Source: CAINVV01 sp964528535
Lineage (GTDB): Bacteria > Bacteroidota > Bacteroidia > Bacteroidales > Prolixibacteraceae
Reading direction: 5' to 3'
DNA: 10,882 nucleotides
Assembly (NCBI GenBank): GCA_964528535.1
Contig: CAZGSQ010000129.1
Span: 1-10,882 of the forward strand
In this document: piece after piece, positions 1 to 7,113 of the stretch
How the letters are laid out: every line of letters starts with the position of its first letter
Position numbering within the stretch: position 1 is the stretch's first letter
The notes under the pieces: model-generated
Databases searched by the model: none
The model's input: only the letters and a program-made list of their open reading frames with translations
Told to the model about the DNA's origin: nothing
Translations under genes and position numbers: made by a program

Positions 1-49
1 CTCTTCACGGCTCTGAACACTCTTTCCCTACACGACGCTCTTCCGATCT
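1..49 (+). other. Illumina TruSeq P5-side adapter (non-biological)
   Basis: Positions 17-49 match the TruSeq read-1 adapter exactly, ending in CTCTTCCGATCT. Positions 9-16 read GGCTCTGA, which I recall as TruSeq HT i5 index D504. Bases 1-8 resemble the flanking P5 sequence with errors. Native DNA therefore starts at 50. Translation on the minus strand runs into this segment and gains an artefactual tail, RDRKSVV, before a stop at 28-30. Confidence 0.98.
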
Positions 50-693
50 CGGAACAACCCAATCGTAACCCCGGCCATGATGGCACCTGCGATCAGGATG
101 AGTCCACTCAGGATGGCCAGCTCGCCTGTGTATTTGAGGTAATTGATTCGTTTCGTTTGATCCTTTGTGTCGAACTCAACGTAGATCAAACCATATACAC
201 ACCAAAACAAAAGGGGTAGATGGAGGTAGGCCAGGTTCATGGATTGACTCTCTCTTACAGAAGGCAACAGGTTGATGTACATTGCAGCCACCGCAAAAGC
301 CGCCGATGAGATCATCATTGCTCTTTTTTGCAAGGCCTCTTTGGTTAGAAAAGAGTAGAGGGACAATCCAAAAAATACGACCAGTGCAGCATTTTTTTCA
401 TAAAAGAAAAAGGCTTTCAAATCGAGGGTAAAAATGGCAGGGATCTTAATCAGCATTCCTGTAAAGATGCAGGCCATTACTACCATTAAAAGCTCTCTTT
501 TATCGAAGATCCACCTGTTTTCACCGGAAGGCCGGTACTCCAGCCTTACTTTCCAAAATTCAGCTGTTTCAGAGGTTGAAATTTCCTCATACACGTTGAA
601 GAATGCTTGTTCAAACCCTCTCTTGTCGGCTTGGTAAAGCCTTTCGAGTTGTGCAGGATTCCCGATATTTTCTTTTAAGTATTTTTCATCCAT
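50..693 (-). CDS. Multi-span membrane protein, DUF4153-like (3' end missing)
   Basis: Only the first 214 codons are present; the rest lies beyond the adapter junction. The N-terminal ~60 residues are soluble and charged (MDEKYLKENIGNPAQLERLY, then a motif around AEFWKVRLEY). Five hydrophobic segments follow at about residues 67-88, 101-117, 125-144, 153-174 and 188-214, so it is an inner-membrane protein. The N-terminal pattern resembles Bacteroidota proteins annotated as DUF4153, whose function is unknown. This is from memory, not a search. The ATG at 691-693 is chosen. A TTG at 721-723 could add ten residues, and an in-frame stop at 754-756 excludes anything longer. The gene diverges from the peptidase at 793. 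No TAnnTTTG element was seen upstream on this strand. The terminal residues RDRKSVV in a naive translation are adapter-derived and should be removed. Confidence 0.7.
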
Positions 694-754
694 GGCCTGA
701 TGTTTGGCTTTTAACTCCGCCAATGGGGGATAGGTAAAGATAAGAAGTTTTCGC

Positions 755-762
755 TACTTTTG
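755..762 (+). promoter_or_regulatory. Bacteroidota -7 promoter element
   Basis: TACTTTTG matches the Bacteroidota primary-sigma -7 consensus TAnnTTTG and ends 30 nt before the peptidase ATG at 793. No TTTG at the usual -33 spacing is visible, so this is a half-match. The same octamer precedes two other genes in the window. Confidence 0.5.
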
Positions 763-792
763 AATCTCAATTATTACTTTAACAAATACCAG

Positions 793-2352
793 ATGAACAT
801 TCTTAGAATCTTTACAGTTTTTGCAATGCTCTTGTCATTGCCTTTGTTCTCCCTGTCTCAAAATGAAAATACAGACCTCGGCATGATCTACAAGATGAAG
901 CAGGAAGGTCTTAAAAATTCAGGGATTGAGGAGATGGCCTTTTGGCTCACGGATTTTGTAGGTCCCCGACTGACAGGTTCGACAGGGAACAACCGTGGGA
1001 ATGAATGGGCGAAGAAAAAGATGGAAGAACTGGGATTGCAAAACGTCAGGATAGAACCGGCAAGGGATTTCAGTCGCGGCGGATGGGATAACCAAAAGAG
1101 TTATGCGGCGATGACTTCTCCGTACTACGTCAGTTTCGCCGTTAATCCGGTTGCATGGACTGGCAGTACCAATGGGATGGTCAAGGGGGAAGTCTTGTTC
1201 CTCGAAGTGAAGACAGAAGCCGATCTTGAAAAATACAAAGGAAAGCTATCGGGCAAAATCGTGATGCTTCCTTCCTCTACAACGAATGTCATCAGCTTTG
1301 ATCCTTTGGCCACACGGTTATCCAGCGATCAACTCAAAGATCTGGCCATGGCAACCTCTTCATTGCCAGCTACCAGGCCTAATTTTGATTTTGCTGCCTA
1401 CCAGGCGCAAAGGGCCTTGCGTGTCAAGCTCAACGAGATGTTGACTGCCGAAAAGGCATTGGTGCTGCTCAACAATTCAGGGACCTATAACATTCCAAGA
1501 TCGACAGGTGCTAACTATACAGCCGGTGCCAGCCAGCCTACGCCTGAATTGAATATCCCGAATGAGGACTTTGCAAGGATGGAGCGACTTGCCCGTCACA
1601 AAGTGGCCGTTGAGATGGAGGTTGACATTCAAAACAAATTTTTTGATAGTCCTGTCGTCAACAATGTTTATGGGGAGATTCAGGGTACTGACAAGTTGCT
1701 CAAGGCGGAGGTGGTGATGCTTGGAGCGCACATTGACTCATGGCACGGTGGAACCGGAGCTGCAGACAATGCTTCGGGATGTATCGTCATGTTAGAGGCC
1801 ATGCGGATATTGAAAAGCCTTGAAATTGCCCCCAAAAGGACCATCCGCATCGCTTTGTGGGGTGGGGAGGAGCAAGGTTTGAATGGCTCACGCGGTTATG
1901 TGGAAAAGTACCTGGTGGATCCAAAGACAAAGGAGCATAAACCTGAATACGACAAGTTTGCCGGATATTTCAACATGGACAATGGCAGTGGAAGATATCG
2001 CGGAATTTACCTACAGGAGAATGAATTGGTGCGACCCATCTTCGAAGAGTGGCTCAAGCCTTTCGCCGATATGGGAGCCTCCACGGTGACCATCCGGAAC
2101 ACTTCGGGCACCGATCACCTGGCTTTCGATGCAGTCGGACTGCCCGGCTTCCAATTTATCCAGGATGCGATTGAATACGGCAGGGGATACCATACCACGA
2201 TGGATACCTATGAAAGGCTGGTCATGGATGATCTGAAACAAAATGCAGTCATTACGGCTTCTTTTGTCTACAATGCGGCCATGCGACAGGCAAAGATTCC
2301 TGGGAAGCCCGTCATGAAAGCGAAGCCTGAGGGCGAAAGGAGAATGCCCTAA
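793..2352 (+). CDS. Secreted M28 family zinc metallopeptidase (carboxypeptidase Q-like)
   Basis: A 519-residue exopeptidase of family M28, likely removing residues from peptides outside the cytoplasm. Residues 1-22 form a signal peptide (MNILRIFTVFAMLLSLPLF, cleavage near SLS-Q). About 110-260 looks like a protease-associated (PA) type insertion, with the strand GKIVML. The catalytic domain carries the di-zinc set in order: H313 in GAHIDSWHGG, bridging D325 in AADNASG, catalytic E359 and ligand E360 in WGGEEQGLNGS, D396 in NMDNGSG, and H467 in GRGYHTTMDTYERL. All five ligands are intact. The C-terminal pattern (TSGTDHLAFDAVGLPGFQF) matches the carboxypeptidase Q/PGCP branch. ATG 793 is chosen over an in-frame TTG at 760 because only it puts the hydrophobic signal at the N terminus; the TTG also overlaps the -7 element. 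The stop at 2350-2352 faces the convergent nitroreductase gene across 5 bp. Substrate is unknown. Confidence 0.93.
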   Translation: MNILRIFTVFAMLLSLPLFSLSQNENTDLGMIYKMKQEGLKNSGIEEMAFWLTDFVGPRLTGSTGNNRGNEWAKKKMEELGLQNVRIEPARDFSRGGWDNQKSYAAMTSPYYVSFAVNPVAWTGSTNGMVKGEVLFLEVKTEADLEKYKGKLSGKIVMLPSSTTNVISFDPLATRLSSDQLKDLAMATSSLPATRPNFDFAAYQAQRALRVKLNEMLTAEKALVLLNNSGTYNIPRSTGANYTAGASQPTPELNIPNEDFARMERLARHKVAVEMEVDIQNKFFDSPVVNNVYGEIQGTDKLLKAEVVMLGAHIDSWHGGTGAADNASGCIVMLEAMRILKSLEIAPKRTIRIALWGGEEQGLNGSRGYVEKYLVDPKTKEHKPEYDKFAGYFNMDNGSGRYRGIYLQENELVRPIFEEWLKPFADMGASTVTIRNTSGTDHLAFDAVGLPGFQFIQDAIEYGRGYHTTMDTYERLVMDDLKQNAVITASFVYNAAMRQAKIPGKPVMKAKPEGERRMP

Positions 2353-2357
2353 GAATA

Positions 2358-3191
2358 TCAGACCAGGCAAATTTCAGGGCTCTCCCGCGAGCATTCCTGC
2401 TTGTATTTGACCCTGGGGTAACCAACCACCAATGCGGCATAGATTCTGTTGGATGCAGGAATGCCAAAATGGTGGTTTTGCTTGCCATTTTTGGCAAAGG
2501 CCTTGACGATAAAGCCTATAAAACAGGTGCCAAGCCCCATTGTATTGGCTAACAAGGAGGTGTAGGTAGCCCATATATTGGCATCCGCTTCGAGCATGCC
2601 TGTCTTTGAAACGGGTCCGTGAAAAAGCAACACTGCCGGTGCATGGTGACAGACCATGGAGCTGTTTTGTTTCCGCTGTTTCAGAAAGGAGTACTTGTAA
2701 CGTCTGAGTTTTCGGATGTCCAATTTTGGTGCAAACAACTTTATGAACGGACTGACGAAGGGTGAGGTGACGAGGGAGAAGAGTGCAATCAATGATTCTT
2801 CTGTCAGGTTGTTCAGCAACTGTACCTTCTCCGGGGTGCGAACAATGGAAAGCTGCAGCGGTCTTGCATTGCTTGCCGATGGTGCATGTTTCAGGTTGTC
2901 GGCCAGGCTGAGGAGGATCTCATCAGGAACCTCTTTTGGCAGGTAGCTTCTGCAGCTGCGAATGCCTGCCGTCAAAGAGATGAAATGATCCGCGGTGACT
3001 GATTGCGAAAGCAAGGGAACAATCTCCCCATGATCCGGGAAGACAGTCATCTCAGGACATATTGCGATGCAATGACCACAATGAATACAGGTATCGGCGA
3101 TTGCTCCAGTTTCGATGGTTATCGCATTGGCCGGACAATCTTTGACGCACTTCAGGCATTTGGTACATTTGTTTAAATCAATGACAGGCAT
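2358..3191 (-). CDS. Ferredoxin-nitroreductase fusion protein
   Basis: A 277-residue cytosolic redox protein. Residues 9-46 hold two complete [4Fe-4S] motifs: C9-x2-C12-x2-C15-x3-C19-P and C35-x2-C38-x2-C41-x3-C45-P. Residues ~70-270 form a nitroreductase-family FMN domain, with an SASNARP-type FMN-contacting loop near residue 105 and the late motif NIWATYTSLLANTMGLGTC. Fusions of this type probably pass electrons from iron-sulfur clusters to FMN; the natural acceptor is usually unknown. No disruption is seen. Start is ATG 3189-3191, which places the first Cys motif at residue 9 as in ferredoxins. A TACTTTTG -7 element lies 19 nt upstream. Its TGA stop is 5 bp from the convergent peptidase stop, with no hairpin between, so the two transcripts probably overlap at their 3' ends. 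It diverges from the kinase at 3348. Confidence 0.9.
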   Translation of the reverse strand: MPVIDLNKCTKCLKCVKDCPANAITIETGAIADTCIHCGHCIAICPEMTVFPDHGEIVPLLSQSVTADHFISLTAGIRSCRSYLPKEVPDEILLSLADNLKHAPSASNARPLQLSIVRTPEKVQLLNNLTEESLIALFSLVTSPFVSPFIKLFAPKLDIRKLRRYKYSFLKQRKQNSSMVCHHAPAVLLFHGPVSKTGMLEADANIWATYTSLLANTMGLGTCFIGFIVKAFAKNGKQNHHFGIPASNRIYAALVVGYPRVKYKQECSRESPEICLV

Positions 3192-3210
3192 GATGATCAG
3201 ATTTGGGTTC

Positions 3211-3218
3211 CAAAAGTA
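3211..3218 (-). promoter_or_regulatory. Bacteroidota -7 promoter element
   Basis: On the minus strand this reads TACTTTTG, fitting TAnnTTTG. It ends 19 nt before the nitroreductase ATG, implying a very short leader. No correctly spaced TTTG -33 box is visible. It lies in the 156-bp divergent gap shared with the kinase gene. Confidence 0.45.
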
Positions 3219-3347
3219 AAGTAAGTTTTGAATATTTGATTAATCGACATATAATGCTTAATTTTAATTTTTCTTGTCAATAACCTGAATCCCGGCAATA
3301 ATCATCATTTTTATAGTCTGTTTTCGACCTTTAAGTCATTTTTTAAG

Positions 3348-5495
3348 ATGTATAAAAACCCAATCTTGACTTTCCTGCTTTTAATTACCGTGTTAAGTTC
3401 ATATTCTTCCACCACTCAACAGAAAAGCAGCAGATCTGAAATAGACAGTCTCAGGCATGAATTGATTGTCCGAAAGGGAGCCGGTCGAATCTCCGTTCAA
3501 CTGGAGCTTGCACTTCAATTGATGGAAATTGATGTCCATGAGGCGCAGCTTCTCGCGAAATCCGCCCTCTCCGATGCAAAAATCATGAAAGAGAGAAACC
3601 TCCAAATGGTTGCTTATTTCAGGTTGGCCAAGACCTTTGAACTGATGAACAAGCGGACGCTATCAGAGGCCTATTACGATTCATCCCTGACTTTCACAAG
3701 TGCTTTGAGCAACAATTGGTACAAGGGAGAAATACTTTTCCGTAAGGGAGTTATCAAACACAACAAAGGTGAAGATATACAGTCGCTCGAGTATTTTAAT
3801 GCCTCCTTACAGGCCTGTCGATTGTCGAACAATTTCAAGATCATGGCCTCCTCCTACTCCATGATGGGAGCCATCTTCAGGGTAAACGGGTTGTACGACA
3901 GGGCCATCGAATACATTGTCAATTCAAAGTTAAATTACGAGAAAGCTGGTTTTAAGGAGGGTTATGCCTGGGCAGCTTATCTCCTTGGGCGGATTAATTC
4001 AGACTTAAAACTTCCCAAGCAAGCGCTCGAATTTTTTGAAGAAGCCCTGGCAATCTATGCCAATCAGGCAGTTAAAGATGGGGACGACAACGGGGTTGCC
4101 ATCTGTTACGAACAGATCGGAATGCTCCATTTTACTTCGGGTAATTTCAAGGAGGCCAGCAGGTTCATTGACAGTACGAAAAGTGTCTTTACCAGGCACA
4201 AATCTGAATATGGGTTGTCAAACTCCTACAAGAATCTGGGGATGATCGAGTATTCGATGGGAAATTTTGATCTGGCGGAGAAATATCTGAACGAGTCGTT
4301 GAAGGTGAAAATAAAAGTTGGTGATTTACTCAATCAGCCTACCATCCTGGAGTACCTTGGGTTGTGCCATATCGGGAAGGGACAGCGAGAAGCAGGATTC
4401 CTGGATTTGAAGAAGGGGTTGGACCTCGCCATCTCCAACCAACAGAAAAGGATTCAGTTGAACATCTATTCCAAGCTGGCAGAGGCCTACCTGGGCATCC
4501 ATGACCTAAAGAATGCAATTTATTGCCAGAAAATGCAGATAGAGGTTCAGGACTTGCTCCTTTCGGGAGCTGCAGATATAAAGATTGAACAATTGCAGGC
4601 CATCTATGAGATTGACAAAAAAAACAGACAGATTATTGAGTTGGAAGACCAGAACAAGATCAATTCGCTTACCATCAAACAGCATGGGATTGTTCAGGTC
4701 ATCATGGTAGTAGGCATCCTTGCAGCAATTCTGTTTTCCATTTCCATCTTTTGGTTTTACAACCGAATCAGGCATAAAAATCAAAAATTGAAGGAAAGCA
4801 ATGCTGCAAAGGATAAATTTTTTGCAATCATTGCGCATGATTTGCGTGGACCAACCTGGAATCTTGCCTCTTTTCTGGAATACATCAATGAATCTTTTAG
4901 CGAACATAGTCCGGAGGAGTTGAAAAAAATCTTGCTCTCCTTGTATAAATCGGCTGAAAATGTGAGCGTCCTACTCGAAAATTTGCTTATTTGGGCGCAA
5001 TCACAATTGAACAAGATTGAGTTTTGTCCTGTGGAATTGAAGTTGGAAGATCTCATTCAGAAATCTATCAAAGGGTTAAAACAGTCTGCCGACAACAAGG
5101 AGATTGATATCCGACTCGAAATGGCAGATCAGATCTCGGTAGTAGCCGATCCAAACATGGTTCAGACGATTATGCGGAATGTTCTCGGCAATGCCATTAA
5201 ATTTACAAACCGTGGCGGTTCGGTAACGATCAGGACGGAGTTGATGAATACGAACATGGCTTCAATTCAGATAATAGATACCGGTGTTGGCATCGAAGCT
5301 GCCTCCCTCTCAAAAATTTTCGATATAACCACCATCCAGCATACGGCGGGTACAGAAAATGAGCACAGTACTGGATTGGGATTGATTCTGGTGAAGGATT
5401 TTGTCGAACGGAACAGAGGCACCCTCGCCATCCAAAGCCAGAAGGGCGAGGGCACAACTGTCTCATTTACTTTGCCGGTGACGCAAGGACAATGA
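3348..5495 (+). CDS. TPR-repeat sensor histidine kinase (hybrid-less)
   Basis: A 715-residue membrane-bound two-component kinase. Order: N-terminal signal or anchor (~1-24), about eight degenerate tetratricopeptide repeats (~40-410; e.g. YLGLCHIGKGQREAGF), a predicted coiled coil (~415-447), one membrane span (~449-472), HisKA with H-box HDLRGP and phospho-acceptor H497, then HATPase_c with N-box N611/N615 (RNVLGNAIKFT), G1 box D644-T-G-V-G, F-box KIFDI and G2 box TGLGL at 675-679. All catalytic boxes are present. The TPR region is therefore periplasmic and should sense or bind a protein or peptide partner; the kinase core is cytoplasmic. There is no receiver or output domain and no response regulator within the window, so it acts as an orphan kinase here. 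ATG 3348 gives a clean signal segment. No TAnnTTTG box or clear terminator was recognised. Ligand unknown. Confidence 0.93.
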   Translation: MYKNPILTFLLLITVLSSYSSTTQQKSSRSEIDSLRHELIVRKGAGRISVQLELALQLMEIDVHEAQLLAKSALSDAKIMKERNLQMVAYFRLAKTFELMNKRTLSEAYYDSSLTFTSALSNNWYKGEILFRKGVIKHNKGEDIQSLEYFNASLQACRLSNNFKIMASSYSMMGAIFRVNGLYDRAIEYIVNSKLNYEKAGFKEGYAWAAYLLGRINSDLKLPKQALEFFEEALAIYANQAVKDGDDNGVAICYEQIGMLHFTSGNFKEASRFIDSTKSVFTRHKSEYGLSNSYKNLGMIEYSMGNFDLAEKYLNESLKVKIKVGDLLNQPTILEYLGLCHIGKGQREAGFLDLKKGLDLAISNQQKRIQLNIYSKLAEAYLGIHDLKNAIYCQKMQIEVQDLLLSGAADIKIEQLQAIYEIDKKNRQIIELEDQNKINSLTIKQHGIVQVIMVVGILAAILFSISIFWFYNRIRHKNQKLKESNAAKDKFFAIIAHDLRGPTWNLASFLEYINESFSEHSPEELKKILLSLYKSAENVSVLLENLLIWAQSQLNKIEFCPVELKLEDLIQKSIKGLKQSADNKEIDIRLEMADQISVVADPNMVQTIMRNVLGNAIKFTNRGGSVTIRTELMNTNMASIQIIDTGVGIEAASLSKIFDITTIQHTAGTENEHSTGLGLILVKDFVERNRGTLAIQSQKGEGTTVSFTLPVTQGQ

Positions 5496-5640
5496 TGTTG
5501 ATTGCTACTAATTTTTGAAATGCTTTTTTATCGACGCAAGTAAATAGGCTTTCCCCACAATTTTCATTCTATCTTCCCAAACGACTTCTGATGGTGCAAA
5601 ATGTCATTTGTTGTTGTTTGGGCAATCCTTGTAAGGGTAC

Positions 5641-5670
5641 AGAACTTCTATGTTTTCGCTTAGAAGTTCT
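5641..5670. repeat. Perfect 10-bp inverted repeat with 10-nt spacer
   Basis: AGAACTTCTA (5641-5650) and TAGAAGTTCT (5661-5670) are exact reverse complements around TGTTTTCGCT. As RNA it forms a 10-bp hairpin. As DNA, each arm contains a 9-bp near-palindrome (AGAA-C-TTCT and AGAA-G-TTCT), placed 21 bp apart (5641 and 5662). It lies 145 nt after the kinase stop. No T-run follows on either strand, so a simple intrinsic terminator is unlikely. Operator or processing hairpin are both possible. The preceding 5496-5640 shows no gene or motif I can support. Confidence 0.75.
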
Positions 5671-5897
5671 TTGTGGGTGTTTGGGTGGTTTTTGTGGTAC
5701 CTGAAGTGGTTTTTGTGGAAGCATTGGAGGACAATGTTATGGTTTTGGAGCTTTTTGCGGAAGTGTTGGAGGTCATTGTGGTAGTTTGGGAGGTTTTTGT
5801 GGAAGCATTGGAGGTCATTGTTATGGTTTGGGAGGTTTTTGCGGAAGTGTTGGAGGTCATTGTGGTAGTTTTAGGGTTCATTTTTAAGGATTAGGAG
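5667..5897. repeat. G/T-rich tandem array, 21-bp unit with 42/84-bp higher order
   Basis: About eleven consecutive 21-bp units start at 5667, 5688, 5709, 5730, 5751, 5772, 5793, 5814, 5835, 5856 and 5877, the outer ones degenerate. Units alternate between a type starting GTTTTTG and a type starting GTCATTG, making a 42-bp dimer. Two dimers form an 84-bp repeat: 5709-5792 versus 5793-5876 agree at 77 of 84 positions by my count. A 36-bp identical run occurs at 5752-5787 and 5836-5871. The plus strand is nearly devoid of C. Both strands stay open because 21 is a multiple of 3 (plus strand VFVEALE-type heptads, minus strand Thr/Ser-rich), but unit differences are mostly amino-acid-changing, so coding is unlikely. 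T5 tracts recur at 5689, 5710, 5752, 5794, 5836 and 5881, in phase with whole helical turns. Together with flanks it fills most of the 528-bp gap 5496-6023. Confidence 0.9.
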
Positions 5898-6023
5898 GTC
5901 GTTGTTGTCTGTAAAATGGAATTTGCAGTCTACATGATACGAATTGTGCCATTAATATGGACAGAGTTGCCGGAGGTCACAATTAATATTGTAATTTTAG
6001 GATTCCTTAAAATTCAGGTAAAT

Positions 6024-7004
6024 ATGGCAAACAACACAATTTCGAGACGCAAATTTTTAGGAACGACTGCTGCTGCGGCTGCAGTGTCAATGGTTCCCTT
6101 CAATTATTCATTTGGCATTGGAAGCAAGAAACCGAATTCCAAAGTGAACGGTGTTCAATTGGGTATCACCACCTATTCTTACCGGGCAATTCCACACAGC
6201 CTCGAAGAGGTCTTGGGTTATACGCTTCAGGCAGGTGTCAATGCCCTGGAGATGAGAAGTGTCCTTGAGGAAGGACTTGGCATACCGGCAGGTCCGGCAC
6301 GCTCGCGCAACGGGGAGGCTCTTTCCGACAAGGACAAGGCAGATCGTGCCAAGGCATCGGATGCAGCAAGAGAGGCGCAACGGAATTGGCGACTTACCTT
6401 GCCCATGCAGAAGTATGCAGATGTGCGCAAGATGTACAATGACAAAGGAGTCGATATCCACATCGCCAAGTTTGTTCCATCCGGTTGGTCGGATGAGGAG
6501 ATTGATTATGCCTATCAGGCGACCAAAGCCCTTGGGGCCTATGGTATCACCGACGAAGCCAGCGTGGTTGCCTGCAAGCGATTGGGCAAGTTTGCGGAGA
6601 AGCACAACAGTCTTGCCATTTACCACACGCATGGCCAATTTGGTGAGCCAGGGTTTGACATAGACACACTGCTCTCCTATTCGCCGGCAAACAGGCTTAA
6701 CCTTGACATTGGGCACTATTTCGGCGCCACGGGCAAACATCCCAACGATGTGATCATCAAGTACCACGACAGGATTCCTATGATCCACGTGAAGGACAAG
6801 ACAGGGCCCGGCAATGCCACCCCAAATGCCAACAAACCATTCGGACAGGGTGAAACACCCATCGCAGACGTATTGCTTCTGCTTAAAAAAGAGAAATGGC
6901 CCATCGATGTTTTTGTCGAACTCGAATACAACATTCCTGCAGATTCGGATCCTGTAAAGGAGGTCATCAAATGCATCGACTACATGCGGAATATTCTTGA
7001 ATAA
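6024..7004 (+). CDS. Tat-exported sugar phosphate isomerase/epimerase-like TIM-barrel protein
   Basis: A 326-residue protein of the xylose-isomerase-like TIM-barrel (AP_endonuc_2) superfamily. Residues 1-35 are a Tat signal: S7-R8-R9-K-F-L followed by an Ala-rich core (TTAAAAAVSMV), so it is exported folded, probably with metal bound. Barrel motifs: LGITTYSYR (47-54), ALEMRS with E76, YHTHGQFG with H201/H203, LNLDIGHYF with D228/H231, MIHVKDK with H255, and FVELEYN with E299/E301; these are the likely metal and substrate ligands. Residues ~95-130 form a charged insertion. Such exported homologues are common in Bacteroidota and Planctomycetota, often beside Gfo/Idh/MocA oxidoreductases, but none is nearby here. 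Sugar substrate is unknown. ATG 6024 is chosen because the twin arginines then sit at 8-9; an in-frame ATG at 5916 would bury the signal. A 7-of-8 promoter match, TAATTTTA, lies at 5992-5999. A strong terminator follows at 7029. Confidence 0.9.
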   Translation: MANNTISRRKFLGTTAAAAAVSMVPFNYSFGIGSKKPNSKVNGVQLGITTYSYRAIPHSLEEVLGYTLQAGVNALEMRSVLEEGLGIPAGPARSRNGEALSDKDKADRAKASDAAREAQRNWRLTLPMQKYADVRKMYNDKGVDIHIAKFVPSGWSDEEIDYAYQATKALGAYGITDEASVVACKRLGKFAEKHNSLAIYHTHGQFGEPGFDIDTLLSYSPANRLNLDIGHYFGATGKHPNDVIIKYHDRIPMIHVKDKTGPGNATPNANKPFGQGETPIADVLLLLKKEKWPIDVFVELEYNIPADSDPVKEVIKCIDYMRNILE

Positions 7005-7028
7005 TTGGAATTCGCCTATTACAAAGTG

Positions 7029-7063
7029 ATACGGCCCCTTCAGTTTTGCTGATGGGGCCGTAT
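7029..7063 (+). terminator. Strong intrinsic terminator after the TIM-barrel gene
   Basis: Stem ATACGGCCCC (7029-7038) pairs perfectly with GGGGCCGTAT (7054-7063). A T/T mismatch, then TCAG/CTGA, continue the stem to a TTTTG loop (7044-7048). A short T-run follows. It starts 24 nt after the stop codon. The loop also supplies the TTTG of the promoter candidate described next. Confidence 0.88.
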
Positions 7064-7075
7064 TTCATAGGTTTG
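7045..7075 (+). promoter_or_regulatory. Full Bacteroidota promoter match (TTTG-N19-TAGGTTTG)
   Basis: TTTG at 7045-7048 and TAGGTTTG at 7068-7075 are separated by 19 bp, matching the published Bacteroidota -33/-7 architecture (TTTG and TAnnTTTG). Transcription would start near 7082-7086. The -33 box lies inside the loop of the preceding terminator, so termination of one unit and initiation of the next overlap. The downstream unit contains the 35-codon ORF at 7114 and ends at the hairpin 7238-7269. Confidence 0.55.
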
Positions 7076-7113
7076 CAGGCAAAAAGTTCAATCCAGGAGG
7101 TAACCTTAATTTA

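Noticed and set aside
760..792. N-terminal extension of the M28 peptidase from a TTG codon
   Set aside because: It would place eleven polar residues before the signal peptide and overlaps the likely -7 promoter element.
5660..5894. Two opposed 73-residue ORFs in the tandem array
   Set aside because: Both are open because the unit length is a multiple of 3 and the composition lacks stops. Most unit differences change amino acids, and no start signal is convincing.
5892..5897. AGGAGG as a Shine-Dalgarno site for ATG 5916
   Set aside because: It is a degenerate part of the repeated unit (TTGGAGG occurs throughout the array), and this phylum rarely uses such sites.
5667..5897. CRISPR array
   Set aside because: Units are directly contiguous with no unique spacers, and no cas genes are nearby.
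5916..6023. 36-residue N-terminal extension of the TIM-barrel protein from ATG 5916
   Set aside because: It buries the twin-arginine signal, which is properly terminal only from ATG 6024.
6108..6788. 226-codon minus-strand open frame inside the TIM-barrel gene
   Set aside because: It is fully antisense to a gene with intact motifs, and its translation has no family features.
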